NCBI GenBank assembly: GCA_035578175.1
Contig: JAQMRL010000008.1
Location: forward strand, 62,056,541-62,120,540
Reading direction: 5' to 3'
DNA length: 64,000 nt
DNA from: Catonia carolina
Lineage: Eukaryota > Arthropoda > Insecta > Hemiptera > Achilidae
Shown: positions 56,201 to 64,000 of the stretch, piece by piece
Layout of the letters: each line of letters begins with the position of its first letter
Numbering within the stretch: position 1 is the stretch's first letter
Notes under the pieces: generated by a model
Database searches by the model: none
What the model was told of the DNA's origin: nothing
The model's input: the letters and a program-made list of their open reading frames with translations, nothing else
Translations under genes and position numbers: made by a program

Positions 56201-56951
56201 GTTATCACTGTTATGGTACCCTAGTACTAGGTATCATATGGTAAAGGGTTGTATAGACTGTACTTGAAGAAAGGGGATGGTGTATATGGTAAAGGGTATG
56301 TGTGAGGAAAGTAAGAGATTTGTGTAGACAAGAGTGGTTTGCAAAAGAGAGTGGTCTGAAGCAGGGAAGATTATTATCCCCTCCTCCTCTTCATAATGAC
56401 AATGGATGAAATAGAGTGAAAAAGAGGACCAAGGAAAATACTGGAAGCTTATTGTTTGCAGATGATCTGGGGAAAGTTAGAAGAGAAGGTGGAAAGGGCA
56501 CTGGATTTATGGAACAAAGAAGGGATTTCATGTCTAGTCTGGTCTGAAATTCAGTGAAGAAATAAAGCAAAGTGCTGGTGATGAAGAGATATGAGGAGGT
56601 AAGGCAGTTAAATAATTCACATATTTATGAATTGTTTCTCATCAGATGAAAAATGGGAAAAAGAGATTATGTGTAATGCATACTTTGTGCCAATTTTGAC
56701 TTATGTAGATGAGACAAGGACTGGGGGAAAGAAGGTATAAATAGAATCCAAGTAGCAGAGGTATAAATTAAGTATTTACCCTAACAAACAAATAATACAT
56801 CCACAACAGATTGCTTTGTCTCCTGGAATATATATTCGCTCTGTTACAATGACTACATGACATGAAGGACATAACATCTGGATTGGATTGGGACCAATAG
56901 GAATTGCTGTTACAGTACCACCTGGACCGCTCTGATATGCAAACGTCGGCA
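50153..56951 (-). CDS. LITAF-domain protein, 3' exons with duplicated terminal exon (partial)
   Basis: LITAF-like proteins are small endosomal/lysosomal membrane proteins whose zinc-binding domain clamps a hydrophobic Cys-rich segment into the membrane. The exon at 56951-56780 gives MLCPSCHVVIVTERIYIPGDKAICC and ends with two bases of a Gly codon. Either terminal exon (54081-53973 or 50261-50153) supplies the third base and continues GWICCCCCIPCLINKMKDVVHACPNCGV..., ending IYHR or VYHR at a TAA. The two knuckles are CPSC and HACPNC. The segment preceding CPSC is Pro/Gly-rich, as usual for the family. A first codon split after its first base implies a further upstream exon, not found. This is one gene with alternative last exons, or one working and one spare exon. 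Confidence 0.9.
50423..51035 (-). mobile_element. IS630/Tc1-mariner-type element, internally deleted
   Basis: 613 bp with 28-bp inverted ends (GGGTAATTCATTTAAAAGTA left, TACTTTTAAATGAATCACCC right). The minus strand still encodes FFQQDGATCHTSRQSL...SEDLWPPRSPHLSMCDFFLWGYLK, the second and third catalytic regions of the same transposase family as 52061-53435. The N-terminal half is deleted. Inserted into family A copy A5. Confidence 0.88.
51114..51560. mobile_element. ~445-bp MITE nested in family A
   Basis: Ends ACTATATTACATGTAATTTC (left) and the reverse complement of ATATTACATATGGCATAGT (right) are imperfect ~30-bp inverted repeats, with TCAATAGAAGCTT inside. The frame at 51556-51368 is probably incidental. 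Confidence 0.8.
51783..51855 (-). mobile_element. SINE family E fragment
   Basis: GAAAATATGCCGTGCCTGAA and GGGATTCGAACTCA match the SINE at 30545-30724. It is truncated and lies inside family A copy A5. Confidence 0.75.
52061..53435 (-). mobile_element. Near-complete IS630/Tc1-mariner-type transposon
   Basis: 1375 bp with ends CAGGGTGGCGCACATAAA and TTTATGTGCGCCACCCTG, a ~30-bp inverted repeat, and a TA on both sides. One transposase on the minus strand is split by a single frame break near 52650. The copy is young and could perhaps be mobilised in trans. It lies in the intron between the two LITAF terminal exons, in the same direction. Confidence 0.93.
52187..53393 (-). pseudogene. DDxD/E transposase with one frame break
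   Basis: The N-terminal part (53393-52656) holds helix-turn-helix regions (TRHLSQQVGVSRRSCQRVL), the first catalytic Asp in SSDEAWFHVSGYVN, and WSAINPH. The C-terminal part (52645-52187) begins near the break and has FFQQDRATCHTS (second Asp) and PPRPPDLSPCDYYLWG (third Asp). The usual family protein is about 340-360 aa, and the two frames together are close to that. Residues before about SSAMFKTVQL are probably not part of the original protein. One frameshift or indel between the parts makes this copy inactive. Confidence 0.88.
53640..53775 (+). repeat. Spacer of the tandem LITAF unit, second copy
   Basis: Matches 48255-48395 (TTTTACCTACA..CT.AAACTA, AAATATTCAGTTGTTATTC, GTAAAACGCTTTAA). 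It continues into GCCGTAAAGCACAGTGAGGG, which matches 49943-49965 in front of the other exon copy. Confidence 0.85.
53973..54081 (-). CDS. LITAF terminal exon, proximal copy
   Basis: Acceptor TTTTTTTTTATTCCAG, then T|GGA TGG ATT TGT... and TAA at 53975-53973. It completes the Gly codon left by the exon at 56780. It encodes the membrane-inserted Cys-rich stretch (ICCCCCIPCLI) and the second zinc knuckle (HACPNC). It is the nearer of two equivalent last exons. Confidence 0.92.
54123..54879. mobile_element. Foldback element made of two mariner 3' ends
   Basis: 757 bp with TA on both sides and very long inverted arms: 54123 to about 54478, and about 54530 to 54879. Each arm carries the last part of a mariner transposase read outward (PYSPDLAPSDFHLFPNMKRWLASQRF on the minus strand; the same with LLPNMKRW on the plus strand), its 3' UTR and the terminal sequence CGAGGGTTATCCAG. 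The N-terminal halves are absent. The spacer of about 50 bp is asymmetric (GTTCTTCGAGCTGTATGAGG). It is inserted just downstream of the proximal LITAF exon's acceptor flank. Confidence 0.93.
54905..55322 (+). repeat. Family A repeat, copy A6
   Basis: From TGCCCATAACAGGCAGG to GATGACCTAAACAACAG. It lies at the right border of the tandem LITAF unit. Confidence 0.9.
55325..56225. other. LITAF-gene intron, unassigned
   Basis: The plus-strand frame at 55328-55531 is not recognised. No splice-bounded exon was found on the minus strand between 55.3 and 56.7 kb. Confidence 0.35.
56230..56760 (+). pseudogene. Decayed non-LTR reverse transcriptase fragment
   Basis: SGLKQGRLLSP near 56355 and GSLLFADDLG near 56445 are the RT motif before the active site and the active-site FADD box. 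They are in broken frames with stops around them. It is 5'- and 3'-truncated, antisense to the LITAF-like gene, and lies within 20 bp of its exon donor. Confidence 0.8.
56780..56951 (-). CDS. LITAF-like exon: proline/glycine linker and first zinc knuckle
   Basis: Acceptor TACTTTGTGTGTTACAG and donor TTAGG|GTAAAT. Two leading bases (TG) finish a codon from a missing exon, then 56 codons: PTFAYQSGPGGTVTAIPIGP, NPIQMLCPSC, HVVIVTERIYIPGDKAICC, GCIICLL, and two bases of Gly. CPSC is the first half of the zinc site. A mariner element begins only 17 bp upstream of the exon on the minus strand. Confidence 0.9.
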
Positions 56952-56968
56952 CTGTAACACACAAAGTA

Positions 56969-57874
56969 TGAGGTCTGTTAGAAAAGTATTCGACCTTATT
57001 ATTTTTGCGAAAACCTGATGGATGTGAACTAAGCGCACTTGCGTGAGCCGTCCTTGAACCTTCATGTGCATGCATGAATTTTTTCCCAACTGTCCATAGT
57101 GTCAGTCACTGGCAAGCAGCGGTTGAGTGAGGTAGTGTGTAGTGCTTTCATCGTTTTTTTGCGAGGAAAATGATGGAACAACTGGAGCAGCATTACTGCA
57201 TCCACAAACAGTGACCCCAACTTCATGAACACCATAATCACTGGTGATGAGTCTTGGGTGTACGGGTGCGACCCAGAAACCTATCCCAGTCGCGTAGGGG
57301 AGGCATTCCACATCACCAAGACCAAAGAAGGCCCGACAAGTGCACAGCAACGTCAAAGGGATGCTGATCGCTTTTTTTGATTCCCGCAGTGTGGTACACC
57401 ACAGAGTCAAACAATTACCAAAGATTACTACAGGGATGTCCTCCGTTGCTTACGTGGTACTGTGCAACGCAAGAGACCTGATTTGTGGTCAACAGGAAAT
57501 TGGCGCCTCCAATACAACAATGCTCCAGCACATTCCTTGCACTTGATTCAGACTTTTTTGGTGAAAAACTAGACTCCTATGGTTCAACAGACGTTCCTTA
57601 CTCTTTTGCTATGGCCCCCTGCGATTTCTGGCTGTTCCCCAAACTCAAGAGGCCATTGAAAAAAACATAATTTCAGACAAGAGAGGGCATTATGGCAGCA
57701 ACGACAGCTGAACTAAACTCCATTCCGAAAGTGGCTTTTCTGGAATGCTTTTAACAGTGGCAGAAGTGTGTGGAGTCCTAAGGAGTCTTCTTTGACGGTG
57801 ATTAGCTTTCCAATGCTCCAGGTATGCCAGTTTTTCCGCTGGCCAAAGGTCGGATACTTTTCTAACAGACCACG
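56969..57874 (+). mobile_element. Mariner element, 5'-deleted, abutting a splice acceptor
   Basis: 906 bp with inverted ends (GGTCTGTTAGAAAAGTAT, and ATACTTTTCTAACAGACC) and TA on both sides. The plus-strand transposase begins inside the catalytic core: GDESWVYGCDPETYPS near 57241, MLIAFF near 57359, DYYRDVLRCLRGTVQRKRPDLWSTGNW near 57423, YNNAPAHS near 57510, and DFWLFPKLKRP near 57625. There are frame breaks, and the second catalytic Asp appears to be changed to Asn. The N-terminal part is lost. Confidence 0.92.
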
Positions 57875-57879
57875 TAATA

Positions 57880-58440
57880 TTATGAGCAAAATAAAGTTAA
57901 AATATCTGATATAAGACAAAATAGAACAATATCTTATATAAAATGGTTTATCAGTAGCTTTATTAAGAGGGGAGTCTACTAAAACATTTGTGTCGTGCCC
58001 CAAATTAGTGAAAATATATTTTGTGTCTAAAATGCAATAATTCTGTGTAGTAAATCCTTAATTAAAACTATTTCAAAAATTTATCCTCACTCACTCAAAT
58101 TAAGGTGGGATTTTCAAAGCAGCCACTTTTTTAAAGGACATGCTGTGGGTGTACTTTGGCCAATTCACTTGACATTGGGGTCAAATAAAAGATAAAATCC
58201 CATCTGGGTCACCATGCACGTATAGCTGGATTTTTTCTTTGAAATTCCTCAAACAGTTGTAAAACTTTTGATCAACATACAAATAAAAAAATTTTCAAAA
58301 CAGTATAACCTTTTGAGTACAAGGACTGTAGAGGATAACATTTTGACTGATGTTTAAAATAATATTTCGGTAATTGGCTGTGTAGGACAAAAGTTATAAT
58401 TTCTGAAAAATTGTAACGTTTCTCAGTTTTTGAACAAGGT
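57880..58440. other. Unassigned region
   Basis: Nothing recognised. If the LITAF-like gene has more 5' exons they should lie here or further right on the minus strand, but I could not identify one. Confidence 0.35.
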
Positions 58441-58444
58441 AGTA

Positions 58445-58873
58445 CAGTCGAACTTCTATAACTCAAATGTGAATATATTACATTGTACCAACAGACTATG
58501 GTACTAGTGTTTTGTGGTCGACCAAAGATTCATCAATTCAAAGAAATTCATTGTTTTGGTTTACGCCTGTTAGGCGTAAACATAGGCGTATATAAAGACA
58601 ACCCGAAAACTTTGAGGGTACCCTTTTATTGTTGAACATTTCCTCTTAAAATAAAAGAAGCAGCACTGTACCTACATTTTTCAAAAGATCATAAACACTA
58701 TTTTGAGAACTATGACATATGTTTGTCAAAAGAAACAAAATAAATAGTTTGACTTAGAGAAATGGCGGAATTCGAATTATAGATGAATTTTTACATGGTA
58801 AATGCATGGAAGGCTGAAGGGAACTGAAATTCAATTAGAGATATAGAAAATTCAAGTTAAAGAAGTTTGACTG
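58445..58873. mobile_element. pogo/Tigger-like MITE
   Basis: 429 bp with ends CAGTCGAACTTCTATAACTC and TTAAAGAAGTTTGACTG, inverted and flanked by TA. The CAGTCGAAC.TCTATAACTC terminus is typical of pogo/Tigger-type elements. A perfect internal hairpin, TTTACGCCTGTTAGGCGTAAA, lies near 58559-58579. No coding capacity. Confidence 0.87.
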
Positions 58874-58879
58874 TATTTT

Positions 58880-60045
58880 CACAAAATAAATTGTTGATTT
58901 TGTTATGACATTGCTTTTATGTTTATTTATTTATTGAATTAAAACAAATATTATTAAATGTACAATTTTATTTAGAATATGTTGCTCTTGAAAATAGAAA
59001 AAGTTAAAAAGGAGTTTTTTTAAGGTAGATTCCTCCCATACCTGAAATTAAGAGTTAAAGTGGGTTTGGCTCCATAATTCTGTTCTTACTATCTTTTTGA
59101 ATTTCCTATAAGTTATACAGTAGTTGACAATGGTATTTTTTAATGATATTAGTAAAGTTGTAGAAGACTGATTCTTTAGACCAAAAATATAATCTAGGAA
59201 CAGGGTCTATTTGATACATTCTGTATCAGGAACAAATAAATACACTTGTACAATAGGTTTGTTGGGACCTGATGCTTGCCAAGGGGATTGCCCCTCTTTA
59301 ACGGGAACTTAGTGAGTAAGGGGAAGTTGGCTATCTCTTTCCAACCGGCAACGAATACAACACGCTACTAGCAAATCTTAAAACATTTTTACTTAACACA
59401 CGTCACATCATGTGTTAACTCAGATTGAATTCAAATAACACAACCTAACTCGCTCACAAACTGCACAAAATAGATTTATATGAACTGAGCCGAATGTGTT
59501 TACTACTAACTAGCTAGATAAATATTTAAAGATAAAAAAATTGTTTAGCCTGATTTTCATAAGGAGAGCGCTGGGAAAAACGTGTGTCCGCATTGGTATA
59601 GTCTTGTATGTACTGCAATACCAGTGCAGCGTATGTAATTAACAATGGAACAGCATGCCTACAAAATACGATGGGTGTTGTCAATTTTCAACAACACTCT
59701 TGACTGTACATCTAACTGTAGGTCGGAGGGGTATGCAGGGTTGAAGTCGAGTATGCGCATGCGTAAACCAGCGCTCACAGCAATTGGCTTGGCCTTTAGC
59801 TGTGTGACTAAATGTAAGATTGTATTCAACTTAAGTAAGTGATAAACTGTTGGCTTGGTTCGTTTATTCTTTTAATATCAACTAAGTCATACACTACTAA
59901 CAACGAAATACAGAACCGTACTTGTTCTGTATAATCTTTCTTATTATTCATTGTTTACTTATTCTGTCAATACCAAACAATGTTTAAAGACGGAGGAAGT
60001 GGAGCAGGAATCCTGTTTTAGAAGCAGTCATACATTATTAATAAT
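58880..60045. other. Unassigned region
   Basis: Mixed composition. The stretch 59260-59370 is slightly GC-richer (GGGACCTGATGCTTGCC, GGGAACTTAGTGAG) with no recognised feature. Confidence 0.35.
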
Positions 60046-60049
60046 TTTT

Positions 60050-60470
60050 TTTTGTCATCAGTCTCGACTGGTTTGATGTAGTTCTCCAAGCTGTTCTATC
60101 CTGTGCAAGTCGTTTCATTTCTACATACCTGTAACACCCTACATCTTTTGTAATTTTCTTTATATATTCTAACCTTTGCCTCCCACTACAATTCACTCCC
60201 TCAGTATTACCCTCCATTATTGATGGAGTAAAACCTAGATGTCTTATGATATGCCCTCTAGCCTATTCCTTCTTCTGGTAAGATGCTTTCAAATACTTCT
60301 TTTTTCATCCACTAGCCTAAGAACCTCTAAATTACTTATTTGTCCACCCACCTAATCTTTAATATTTTTCTATAACACGCAATTTAAAAAGCTTCTATCC
60401 TCTTCCTTTCTACAGCCTCTATCACCCACGTTTCACTCCCGTATTATGCTACACTCCAAATATAGTGTTT
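60050..60470 (-). mobile_element. 3' end of a non-LTR retrotransposon (family D, copy 2)
   Basis: The same sequence order as 29936-30345: CATCAGTCTCGACTGGTTTG, CTACATACCTGTAACACC, ACCCTCCATTATTGATGG, CACCCACGTTTCACTC. It is more decayed; no long frame remains. Confidence 0.83.
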
Positions 60471-60479
60471 TAAGAAATT

Positions 60480-61750
60480 TTTCCTAATCTGTAATTCAAT
60501 GTTTGTGGTCAGTTAGCTGTTTTTCATTTCAATTAATAAATGAATTAATTAATCTATGAATTAGTAAGAAGTAACTACTAGTAAATAACACATCAGAGAC
60601 CTGTCAGTGAATGGTGCTATTCATGCATGTCACTCATGTCATTTCATTCATTCTTTCACCCACCATCATATTCCTGGTCGTTTATTTTTTAACAGTTGTG
60701 AATTTCATTAATAAAGTTAATAAAAAAAACTTATTCTATTTAAAGCACATAATGTTTTCAGTTTTCATTTACCGCAGCTGTTACTTTGACAGCGTCAGTG
60801 GCAAAAAATGCCACTGTGCGCATCCCCACCTTTACAAACTGACTATCGTGAAGAATTCTATGTGAAGGGGAAGTGTCTGGTCTTACCGCCTCAATTATAC
60901 TTTAGTGAGTATACTAAGCCATAACAACAACCAGTTTGCAGCGGGGTGGTGCACTACAACCTAAACCAGAACTAAGATGCTCTTTTGTTCCTAGAACTTT
61001 TTTGAACCCAGTCTAAAGTATCAGTTACATAAATTTCCCCCACCACTAGTTCCAATAGATTTCAGGCTAACTAGAATTATATGTATTCTTTGCTCAGTTG
61101 GTATTATTTCTGTACTAACACTAAACATATCAACACTATTTAGCTCTATACTAAGTTGTACTAAGAAAAGACTAAACCTATTCCAACCATGGTGAGTTGT
61201 AGAAGGTCTAGACGGTTTTTAAATAAAATTATGTTTTAACCATTGTAAGCCAGATAAGATCACTGGTTACGGAATAATATTGATTGTTAATTTATGGATT
61301 TGTAATTTAGTTCATTAATCACTATTAACTTACTGTTTACCACATCACTTTACAAGTTTTCAGTTTTTCCAATGTTATTATAAAATAACATTAATGCTCA
61401 AGTCCTTGATAGTTGGTCTGTTTCCTAAAAATTATAGTGTGTTGTAAAAGTAATTTAATTTTTAATTTATCATCTTTTGTATCAGTGCTGTGTCTAAACT
61501 ACAAAACAAAAATCCATAGAACAAGTCCACGTACAGCATATTTAAAGTGTTTCAAGTATTTCTTTTCCCGTTTCATCACATCAAAATTTAGTTTAAACAA
61601 TTTTTCAAAAAAACTGGATTGTGATTTTATTTTGTTTCCATGTAGTTAAGTAACTGTATGTCATACACTAATAAATAGTTGTTTGTTTTTAAACAAAATT
61701 TAATACAGCTGATTTGCATATCTGTGTAAAATAAACATCTTTAAAGTTGC
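60480..61750. other. Unassigned AT-rich region
   Basis: Plus frames at 60611-60865 and 61413-61649 are hydrophobic, AT-driven and not exon-like. No repeat recurs in the window. Confidence 0.35.
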
Positions 61751-61756
61751 AAACAC

Positions 61757-62020
61757 TTACCAGGTTGGTCTAGTGGTAAAGTTGTCAGCTGATTTTCAAA
61801 GCCAAAGATTCAAATCCTAGTAAAAGTAGTTATTTTTATATGGATTTGATTGCCAATACATTTGATAGTTGTAATTCATTTAATCATACTCTTGGGAATG
61901 ATGGGCCTGATTCTGTTCAAGACTTCATTTATAGGTCATACCTCATCCTTAAGGGGTTACTTTTTGTTCTTAAATTGAACAGATTGTAACATGCACACAA
62001 TTAAAAAATTGCAACACGTG
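61757..62020 (+). mobile_element. tRNA-derived SINE, family C copy 3
   Basis: CTTACCAGGTTGGTCTAGTG, GATTCAAATCCTAGTAAAAG, then AATCATACTCTTGGGAATGA and GAACAGATTGTAACATGCAC. A diverged copy with a short deletion in the head. Confidence 0.8.
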
Positions 62021-62024
62021 GTCA

Positions 62025-63025
62025 TAACTGAAAAATTGTGGATTATGTAATTATGGGCTTTGATGTGCTAAAATTTCAAACCTACTTAGCCAGTTATCGT
62101 GGGATTATTATACCGATCAAATTTGTGGTAAAATATCACCTGGGGTATTTGAATTATAACAAATTGTCAGATTGAATGATAAAAAATTGAATAGCAGCTT
62201 ATCATGGTTTAATTTTATTTCATATCAGGTATGCCATATTAGTACGAGGTAATTCATCATAGTGTAATGTATCGAAAGAGTTTTTAAAATACAGAAAAAA
62301 CCTGTCGGTAGTATGATTGGAGTCAACCATCTTGCCTCATGCAGATCACTATTTAAAGAGCTGCAATTGCTCACAGTTCCTTCTTTGTACATTTTTGAAG
62401 TGATAATGTACATAAAGCAAAATACCGCAGCTACAGAATTTAGATGTTCACAACCACTACACAAAAAACAAAATCGATTATTATGTTGCTAATCACAAAA
62501 ATAAATTGTTGCTAAATTATTGGAACAAAAACCAACTTATTCAGGTAGAAAATACATCAATAAATTGCCACAAGGTTCAAAAAGTTGTGAAAATTTAAGT
62601 CATTTTAAAAAAAAGCTAAAACAATAAGTAAGGTACTTGATTGATGAAACATTTTAGTTTTTGGTTGAAAAGTATTTAACTTTTAATTAAACAAATATTG
62701 TGTACTATTTGATACAAAGGGGTTCATGACAAGACTACTGAAGTAAGCAGTAGCAGAAACAAATTTTTTGGTGGTAAGTGATGTATTTATCATTGTGATT
62801 AACTTTTTGTTTCAGTTTTATCTTGACATGTCCTGTACTCCCTTTTGGAGTTTCCTGGATGCAAAAAAAAATAATTGAACCCAAGACTTTTTGCTTTTCA
62901 GGCAAGAGTTATGTATTCTTGAAACCAATATCCCAGACAGGCTATAACATTTTTTTACTCAGTCACACAACTGCTGAGTGTTAATGTAGAAATTTATTAT
63001 TTAAACCTTATTCCACGTAGCTTTG
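62025..63025. other. Unassigned region
   Basis: No exon or repeat recognised. Confidence 0.35.
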
Positions 63026-63029
63026 GAAT

Positions 63030-63170
63030 TTCCCGGCCCGTGATGTAGTGGTCAGTGCATCTGGCTTCTACACCGGGGTACCGAGTCCGACTCCCAGTCA
63101 GATCTGATATTTTTTCATCATCACCCTTCTTATTGTCTGTATCAGGAGTAATTACAACACAGTCGGACAT
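63030..63170 (+). mobile_element. tRNA-derived SINE (family G)
   Basis: A-box-like TGATGTAGTGGTCAGTGC and a B-box-like GAGTCCGACTCCC with tRNA-like spacing, then a short body and ACATAAAATAAAAAAA. The acceptor stem does not pair, so it is not a functional tRNA gene. Confidence 0.65.
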
Positions 63171-63171
63171 A

Positions 63172-63340
63172 AAATAAAAAAATTGTTTTTGGGGTTCTGG
63201 GGACTGAAAACGTGTAGGCCTACTTCCAGAAAAAACTCGATTTCAAAATATCACTTGAAAACCATACATATAATAGGACATGCTATTCATTATTTACACT
63301 GAAAAAGAAAGTCGTGTGAGTATTTTACTCAATTTTTGTT
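63172..63340 (-). repeat. Family B remnants
   Basis: TCTGGGGACTGAAAACGTGT and AAAACTCGATTTC correspond to the family B 5' part on the minus strand. A plus-oriented 3' end (AAAGTCGTGTGAGTATTTTA) follows near 63307. Both are short and rearranged. Confidence 0.6.
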
Positions 63341-63344
63341 CGTT

Positions 63345-64000
63345 TGTGATTGGGGGTGAATTTTTAAACACGGACTCCCAATGGAGTCAGTTCAAGTTTG
63401 GCTACCAGCTGATATGATGAAGTTGCTCGCTCAACTGGTCTGGTAGACGTCTGAGGACATTCTTGAGCTGTGAGATATGCGACAAGAATTCAAAGTTAAT
63501 CCATTTATTATTTTCAGTGTTACGGTGAATATAGCCTCGAAAAGCGGCCGTGGTTAATTTCGCATCTTTCAGCGAAAAATACCATAACAAGAAAGTTTAT
63601 ATTATGCAATTTAATATTCTAAAGAATTTGGAGTTGATGTCTTAACAGTAATCATTAACCAAATACGAACTTTAAAAGTAAAAATCTCTGTAGATTGTAG
63701 TTTCCACGTTATTTGTAATTAGATACTGACGTAGTTTCTTACTTATATACATGGAGTAAGTAAGAATCTTATTATATTTTACTCCGTGCTCCGTGCTTAT
63801 ATATTTTTAAACGGGGATCGAGTTCGATAGTTCATCGAATGAACAATAGTCGATGATTTCGAGATACGTGTTCTCGATTATTCGAAAAGTAAACTTCAAA
63901 TTCGTGCATAGTTGGATACATTGATTTAATAGCGTATTAAAATAATGAATAAGTTTGGTACCAAAAGTATTGTTATTAAATATGTGTATAGGTGTGCTAA
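63345..64000. other. Unassigned right end of the window
   Basis: A minus frame at 63590-63402 ending LRRLPDQLSEQLHHISW has fairly normal composition but is not recognised and has no clear splice context. The palindrome-like CTCCGTGCTCCGTGC lies near 63781. Confidence 0.3.

Noticed and set aside
1..64000. Bacterial or phage-type systems (CRISPR, toxin-antitoxin, defence islands).
   Set aside because: Sequence composition, introns and element types are those of an animal nuclear genome. No such operon or array is seen.

Overview
This is eukaryotic nuclear DNA, almost certainly from an insect with a large, AT-rich, repeat-loaded genome. The intron-split genes, the many mariner/IS630, piggyBac-like and non-LTR elements, and the tRNA-derived SINEs all fit. 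The mix looks hemipteran-like to me, but that is an impression and not a proof. I see no bacterial gene organisation, no CRISPR array, no rRNA and no convincing free-standing tRNA gene.

Two host genes can be read from spliced exons. (1) On the + strand, five in-frame exons between 20961 and 31754 encode the C-terminal half of a HOIL-1/RBCK1-type RBR ubiquitin ligase: end of RING1, IBR, RING2 with its catalytic Cys, and the conserved Cys-rich tail ending in CH-stop. The 5' exons lie outside the window or were not found. (2) On the - strand, an exon at 56951-56780 joins in phase to either of two nearly identical terminal exons (54081-53973 or 50261-50153), giving a LITAF-domain protein. The terminal exon has been duplicated in tandem, and copies of the same dispersed repeat (family A) border each unit.

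Layout. 1-5.5 kb: family B repeats, including a head-to-head pair, a SINE, a family A copy, and a truncated non-LTR insertion with a target-site duplication. 5.5-8.2 kb: GC-richer sequence and a promoter-bearing LTR-like segment on the - strand. 8.3-9.6 kb: two tandem family B copies. 9.6-20.6 kb: a long AT-rich block of unknown origin, interrupted by an APE-type non-LTR retrotransposon with an intact 1003-codon frame (12674-15925). That element is flanked by a 1662-bp direct duplication of its target. 20.6-31.9 kb: the RBCK1-like exons, with introns full of mariner, family B, family A, piggyBac-like and SINE sequence. 32-47 kb: mostly transposon remnants (mariner, piggyBac-like, Bel/Pao gag fragment, non-LTR tails) and unassigned AT-rich DNA. 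47-57 kb: the LITAF-like gene with heavily nested insertions. 57-64 kb: a mariner, a pogo-like MITE, non-LTR and SINE fragments, and unassigned DNA.

The most unusual items are the non-LTR element inside a 1.66-kb duplication, the repeat-bounded tandem duplication of the LITAF terminal exon, family B 3' ends lying just upstream of three RBCK1 splice acceptors, and several snap-back or inverted-repeat structures. All similarity statements come from reading the sequence by eye and from recalled family motifs; no searches were run.
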